From positions 663,001 to 727,000 of the forward strand of contig CAUEEP010000913.1 in assembly GCA_958450365.1 (NCBI GenBank): DNA of 64,000 bases, given 5' to 3'. The notes under the pieces were generated by a model that saw nothing but the letters and a program-made list of their open reading frames with translations, was not told where the DNA came from and did no database searches. The DNA comes from Mesorhabditis belari. Its lineage: Eukaryota > Nematoda > Chromadorea > Rhabditida > Rhabditidae. Made by a program: the position numbers and the translations under genes. Shown here piece after piece: positions 59,418 to 64,000 of the stretch (positions within the stretch are counted from its first letter, which is position 1; each line of letters starts with the position of its first letter).

Positions 59418-59438
59418 TTAATTGTTTTTTTCATTTAG
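59418..59438 (+). promoter_or_regulatory. Possible trans-splice acceptor upstream of F-box
   Basis: A pyrimidine run ending TTTTTTTCATTTAG lies 22 bases before the F-box ATG (59461) and about 147 bases after the RNase H stop. There is no upstream exon of F-box type. In rhabditid nematodes this spacing fits an operon whose second gene receives a spliced leader. The arrangement is repeated in all seven arms. Confidence 0.45.
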
Positions 59439-59460
59439 GGGTAGAACGACGCCAAGCAAA

Positions 59461-60609
59461 ATGCGGTTCGAAATGCGAAAGCTCAGGTCATTCCCAATGG
59501 AGAAGCTATGCTACGACCTAAAGCTAGAGATTTTCGAGCAAATGAACCCGAGGGATGCGATTGAATTGATCAAAGTGAATGTAGGATTTCGATCGATACT
59601 GTTGTGGAAACCTTGGATAGTTTTTGGGAATCACGTGTACGAGATTTGGATGTGTGGAGAGATTCATATTGGGAAAGTTTTCCTCTATTCATCCATGAGA
59701 TTAGATGCCGATCTCCACTTTCCATTGATTGAACGAATCCACTCGTGTGACCAATTGTCGATGTTGATAAAGGACGAATACGACGAAGACGACGAAGACG
59801 ACGAGGAAGACGACGAGGACGATGAGGACGACGACGACGAGGACGACGATGACAAGAGCAAGTCCAACTTTACCGACGGACACGCGATCATTCTGAATCA
59901 ATTGAAATCTGTGAAACGTTTGGAACTCCAGGTGTACGGAAGAAAGTCTTTGCTGAAATTACTTGAGAATTTCCACTCGAAGATTGAAGAAGATGTTCAA
60001 TTGGAGGTGAATGATATTCACGCTTTGTTCGAAGAAAATCAAGTGATCAGGGAGCTTTTTGAGAATTTCATTACAATTCAGATGAATGACTGTGAAGAAG
60101 TCTGCCTTGTATGTGATGAGTTTTCTTTGTTGGACTCAGAATTTAACTCCGGATTGCAATTCTACTTGGATGCTTTTATCAAGACTTCGATCAAATTCTT
60201 GCACATCACACAAATGAAAGAGGATCATCTTGAAGAGGCCGTGCATATAATCGTTAAAAAAAGAATGCTGAGCAAGAATTTGAAGGCGGCTGTTCGTGTT
60301 TATTGTTTTTCTGTTGAATCCCTGGAGATGATTCCCCGAATCCTCGATTTTCTTTCACAATTCCCTGGAATGGAGCGATTCGACGGAGCAAATGAGCCAG
60401 AAGTCATCAAAATGGCGACCGAACATGGATTTATCGCAGTGGGGGGGAAGGTTAATTTCAAGGACGATCTATTTTTTCGACAAAACATTGACTCGAGCAG
60501 GGATTGTGTCTACGTACTTCGATGTAAACCTAATCGGTACAATTCTAGTCTATGGACCGGATTTTACGCCTTCTACGTTCAACTGCAATCGGAAATGATC
60601 CAATTTTGA
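59461..60609 (+). CDS. F-box-like acidic-tract protein, intact copy, unit 4
   Basis: The only fully intact copy: 382 residues from ATG 59461 to TGA 60609. F-box-like N-terminus (FPMEKLCYDLKLEIFEQM...RDAIELIKVNVGFRSILL), acidic tract at residues about 105-130 (shorter than in units 1-3), then a leucine-rich C-terminal part with SQFPGMERFDGANEPEVIK and an IDSSRDCVY stretch. Probably a substrate adaptor of an SCF ubiquitin ligase if the F-box call is right; the target is unknown. It has several private substitutions (KRLELQVYGRKSLLKLLENF). Likely co-transcribed with RNase H just upstream. Confidence 0.65.
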   Translation: MRFEMRKLRSFPMEKLCYDLKLEIFEQMNPRDAIELIKVNVGFRSILLWKPWIVFGNHVYEIWMCGEIHIGKVFLYSSMRLDADLHFPLIERIHSCDQLSMLIKDEYDEDDEDDEEDDEDDEDDDDEDDDDKSKSNFTDGHAIILNQLKSVKRLELQVYGRKSLLKLLENFHSKIEEDVQLEVNDIHALFEENQVIRELFENFITIQMNDCEEVCLVCDEFSLLDSEFNSGLQFYLDAFIKTSIKFLHITQMKEDHLEEAVHIIVKKRMLSKNLKAAVRVYCFSVESLEMIPRILDFLSQFPGMERFDGANEPEVIKMATEHGFIAVGGKVNFKDDLFFRQNIDSSRDCVYVLRCKPNRYNSSLWTGFYAFYVQLQSEMIQF

Positions 60610-60756
60610 GGGTTTTTCTTGAGTTTTGTACAATTTTGTTCTTAGATTGTGAGATTTTTCCTATTTTTAATGGTCTCTGAATAACAGGTGAATAAAAGGA
60701 AATTTCTTTATTTTATTCAATTCTTTTATTTCAAAATGAGAAGGGGAGTGTGCTTT

Positions 60757-61435
60757 TCAATAGCCGATAAGATGTTACTCTACAATAGCCCCTTTCAACT
60801 CCTCGATTTCGCCGAACACCTTCGGTTTGTTTTTTTCTAATTGAATTAATTCATTACAAATTTAGTGAGCTCAACTACTACACCCGTCCAAACTACAAGA
60901 AACTCGCCGATTTGCTGAACGAGGTGATGGCCGAAGGATCCTTCAAAGTATGTTAATTAAAGATACTTTATTCAACATGAATAAGTGGATACAACACAAC
61001 GGAGGACACAATTTTTACCCCTAATTAAAAGAATTCTTAATTTTAATTGGTCCTGGTTTAGTTCACGGATCAATGGGATTGGGAGAAGAGCAGCTGTCGT
61101 CGACCTATTCTCAACAACAAAGAAAAGGAAAAGGAGAAACGTGAGTAATACATTGTGAATTGGTGGTTATATATTAACAAGATTTGTTTAGCTCAACCCG
61201 TCTCCCTGGAGGAAATTCAACAGGTCAAAGCGATGCAATCGGCAGAAAAGGTTGAAGAACAAAATATGATGCAGGTGTCTTTGTCTTTCTTTTTTATTTT
61301 CTAAAAAAATAATAAATAATAATTTAATAATAAATAATAATTAATAAAAAATAATAATTTTCCTTTGGACTCTTTGTTTACAATTCATCTATTTAGGCCA
61401 CTTATAACTATATAATTCCCAATCGAATATTGTGA
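60757..61435 (+). pseudogene. CK1-like kinase C-terminal fragment, unit 4
   Basis: Best-preserved splice sites: RELNYYTRPNYKKLADLLNE and MAEGSFK are followed by a true GTATGT donor, then FTDQWDWEKSSCRRP and PVSLEEIQQVKAMQ. The PISSQERVDY exon is replaced by an AT-only repeat (61303-61360). The end is ATYNYIIPNRIL-TGA. The kinase core is absent, so this was already a fragment at this locus. Confidence 0.62.
61303..61361. repeat. AATAAT-type low-complexity tract in unit 4
   Basis: Run of AAT/AATA repeats present only in unit 4, where it takes the place of one CK1 tail exon. Confidence 0.75.
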
Positions 61436-61737
61436 CACGCCCTCTACTGGGCTTCTGATTGATGCACGACCTACTCATCGCGTTCAAGAACTCTCGTCTC
61501 GACTACAATGATTTCAAACTCGAAACATTTTGCAGATTAATGAATATGAAACGTTAAATATTCTACTAGTTCTGTTTTTTTCATGAAAGATTCTTTAATG
61601 ATATCTTCTGGAAATTTGATTGTGTATAACTGGGTAGAGTAAACTTGTATACTTTTTCAACGCTGAAACTTTTATCACATCACCGCTATTTTAAAAGTAA
61701 TAAAAGATAACAAAGAATGAAAGCAAACTATGAATCG

Positions 61738-62104
61738 GCTCGACCATCGGTGTGTTTCTTTTGTTGACCCTCGTGCCAAGCTTTGCGAAGGGTTCTAAAA
61801 TGTGTGGTATGGGAGCAAGTGAAAATAAATGCTTCAGATGTTATAGTATATCATATACTGTTATTATAGTAAATCGGATATTAATAATGAACCTTTTCAT
61901 TTCATCATCCCCCTTGTCATAAAGTTCTTTCATCATCGACATAAGTGATTCATTTGGGTCACTTGACGAACCAGGCGTGTCGAACTTGGGAGCACTAAAA
62001 TTAAATGAATAAATATAAGTTCGCATAAATGTAGGTAACTTTTTCTTTTTGAGCTCAGCGTCTAAACGAGTGATTTCATCCCAATGCTTTTCCTCGCTTT
62101 CTTA
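61738..62104 (-). pseudogene. CACYBP: CacyBP/SIP C-terminal fragment, unit 4
   Basis: Keeps the correct last acceptor (CATTTTAG), which joins MKR to TLRKAWHEGQQKKHTDGR in frame, showing the ancestral structure. The upstream part breaks at about 62104, fused to the rap-2 3' flank, so KTDMLLVML is lost. Confidence 0.75.
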
Positions 62105-62154
62105 TTGTCTTATTTAGATTTGTCAATTAAGATGTTCAATTAAACTTTCAAACC

Positions 62155-62718
62155 TTAAAGTATACTGCAACATCCTTTACGTTGTCGGGCTCTGTTTTGT
62201 ACATAGTTCAAGAGAATATATCGAAAAAAGATAAACAATCACCTACTTTAACTCGGATAATTTGCTCTCTCATCGTTTTGATATCGTGAAACGTTTGTTG
62301 ACTTGTTATTGAGTAGACTACGACAAAACCCTAAAGAGGATCAATCATAACTGCATTATGTCGTATTTGAGAAGCGCACTAAGAAAATAACCTGTCCATT
62401 TTTAATATACAAATCTCTCATCGACGCGAATTGCTCCGTACCCGCTGTATCCAAGATTTCGAGAACGCATGGTTGACCATCAACCTACACAAAGAAATTG
62501 AGACGGTTTGCATGTAAAAATTACCTCAATTTCCTTTCGATAGAAATTTCCTTTCGATAGAAATCTTCAATGGTTGGGTCGTATTTTTCGATGAATGAGC
62601 CGGAAACAAATTAAACGGTGAGCTAAATAAAAAGGTAAATGGATAAAAGAATGTAAAATATTACCGCTGATTTGCCCACACCACCCGATCCCAACACGAC
62701 CACTTTGAACTCCCTCAT
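62155..62718 (-). pseudogene. rap-2: Rap2-type small GTPase with internal deletion, unit 4
   Basis: ATG 62718. P-loop exon, LTV-TAA-FVSGSF (shared nonsense) with a small duplication of TTTCCTTTCGATAGAAA, intact switch II exon [35 protein letters not shown], then a deletion of about 480 bp removes the NKCD and SAK boxes. Only NYVQNRARQRKGCCSIL remains. Confidence 0.88.
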
Positions 62719-63543
62719 CTGAAAAGGAAATAAATATTACAGATCTGTATTTCAAGTTATAAGCAATCTGAAAAAAGAAGACGCTTGTAGAGAGGAAAAT
62801 AGATTATTGTAAAACAAATTGAAGTCAAACAAACAATTAAAGACAAATGCCACGAGTAAAGATTGAACATTACTTATGCAGCAGTTGTTCCCAAGATTTA
62901 CATCAAAACTTATCGCTACATAAGATTAAAGATTTAAGGTTTCATTATAGTAATCCGGGATATAAGTTCAGCAAATTCAGCAAACAAGGCCGAATTTCAT
63001 TCCAGCATAATGTAAAAAGTATCTGACAAGAGATTTGAACTATCTAAACTTAAAATTTCAAATCTGGAAAAGCCATAAGCTACAAAAGTGACTTTTTGGA
63101 GCAATCTTGAGTCGAACTTTAGTATCTTTATTCTGAAAACAAGCTCCTTTTCAAAAATCAAATATTTCAGGGTTTCTCATGTCAAAATATCACCTCATTT
63201 CTTTTCGCGATTCAGCCGAAACTCCGACCGGATTGTATCATAAAACAAGAGTTTCCATTTTGATTTCAATAAATATCTTTAAAAATATTATTTTCAAAAA
63301 TAGACACTCTCATTAATTCCTTTCACGTTCAATAAAGATATGCAAATAAAGATATCAATAAAGATATGAAACAGTCAAATCTTTCACACAAATGCTTATT
63401 CTTTTGTTTTTATGTATTGGTTTGGTGCAGGTTTGATTAGTTAAAAGTTGTGGTTTCTTAAGAAATTTCAAAGTTCAAACGTTCAAAGTGTGTTCGAGTG
63501 ATAGTGATTGCTCAAAGACTCTTCCATACTTACCAAAAATACG
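62719..63543. other. rap-2 5' flank, unit 4
   Basis: AT-rich flank matching 16513-17306 with scattered differences. Continues past CTTCCA (63530) into ATACTTACC... instead of the start of another unit. No gene seen. Confidence 0.5.
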
Positions 63544-63812
63544 TACCGTAAATACTGTAATAGTACCCCACCCCCATAATGACGGTGCGGAGCGTTGCGT
63601 AGTCTAGCTTTGCACGCGTTTTTCTCGACACTGGTTTATGCTACAATGCGCGCTTAGGTATCAAAAAATAGCTGAAATTCAGGGCTATTTTTTGATACCA
63701 AAGACGCATTTTTTGAAAGTACGGGTGCTTTGAAAAAAATGAAATACTAAAAAACTTTTGCGACTACGCGACTGTACGAGGGGGGTGGGGTGCTATTAGA
63801 GTATTTACGGTA
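63544..63812. mobile_element. TA-flanked palindromic MITE-like element, right end
   Basis: Opposite orientation to the copies in units 1-3, in the same context next to rap-2 flank. Its inner part is about 20 bp longer (TAGCTTTGCACGCG). This is the likely source site of the element in the left arms. Confidence 0.72.
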
Positions 63813-64000
63813 TGTATACGCATTACACCTAACCGCATAGCTACCGTATCTTTTATCGTCGGACTTTAGAGATACAAGGAAGTTAACAAAAAAAAATCAA
63901 AAAATGTAACAAAAAACCATTTTCGAAAGTTTCTTTCAATGATTTTCTTACAACTTTCGATGCTTCTCTTTTCATGATCGTATCTACTAACGTATCTACT
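63813..64000. other. Start of an inverted copy of the 4310-4476 region
   Basis: Reverse complement of the sequence between the MITE and the ZNF277 remnant in unit 1. It ends in TCATGATCGTATCTACTAAC; in unit 1 the same sequence leads into ZNF277 exons, so a + strand ZNF277 start is expected just beyond the window. Confidence 0.65.

Larger units (their letters stand above)
50578..63530 (+). repeat. Unit 4, divergent ancestral-type arrangement
   Basis: Starts like other units but does not have the inverted left arm. The order is lysozyme remnant, ClpX-like fragment, ZNF277 (-), lysine-rich ORF (-), palindromic element, RNase H, F-box, CK1 tail, CacyBP and rap-2. Sites mutated in units 1-3 (CacyBP acceptor, rap-2 switch II, CK1 donor) are intact here, which supports it as closest to the source locus. 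Confidence 0.85.

Noticed and set aside
1..64000. CRISPR array, rRNA or tRNA genes
   Set aside because: Repeats are kilobase scale or palindromic elements with no short direct-repeat/spacer pattern, and no tRNA or rRNA motif was recognised by eye.

Overview
The window is nuclear DNA of a nematode, most likely a free-living rhabditid. Genes have many short exons. Introns are tiny (about 38-70 bp) and end in TTTAG rather than the TTTTCAG typical of C. elegans. The DNA is AT-rich. The proteins recognised are metazoan or nematode types: a nematode GH25 lysozyme, Rap2 GTPase, CacyBP/SIP, a casein-kinase-1-like kinase, ZNF277, an RNase H1-type nuclease and an F-box-like protein. The species is not identified.

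The dominant structure is a head-to-tail array with a period of about 16.6 kb. Unit 1 is about 63-17306, unit 2 17307-34006 and unit 3 34007-50577. A divergent unit 4 (50578-63530) follows. The final 470 bases begin an inverted copy of sequence found at 4310-4740. Each of units 1-3 contains, in order: (i) a GH25 lysozyme gene (+); (ii) a ZNF277 N-terminal remnant (-); (iii) a TA-flanked palindromic element; (iv) a left inverted arm with a CK1 tail fragment, F-box gene and RNase H gene, all on -; (v) a 0.5-0.63 kb palindromic G-rich element; (vi) a small lysine-rich ORF (+); (vii) a truncated ZNF277 gene (+); (viii) a right arm with RNase H lacking its first exons, F-box and CK1 tail on +, then CacyBP and rap-2 on -.

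Unit 4 explains how the units arose. It keeps a longer, apparently older order: a deleted lysozyme gene, a ClpX-like fragment, a nearly complete ZNF277 (-), the lysine-rich ORF (-), the palindromic element, RNase H (+), F-box (+), CK1 tail (+), CacyBP (-) and rap-2 (-). Units 1-3 look like an inverted duplication of this segment with one ZNF277-to-RNase H fusion point and two deletions of about 2.9 kb, later multiplied in tandem. Units 2 and 3 are nearly identical and are the youngest pair.

Most copies are damaged. All rap-2 copies share a nonsense codon. CacyBP in units 1-3 has lost a splice acceptor. CK1 and ClpX are fragments. The RNase H/F-box pair is the module present in every arm (seven copies, always RNase H then F-box about 170 bp downstream), and it includes the most nearly intact reading frames. 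Many single-base differences lie in homopolymers and may be sequencing or assembly errors. Shared nonsense codons, splice-site changes and large deletions are more robust. No RNA gene, CRISPR array, reverse transcriptase or transposase was recognised.
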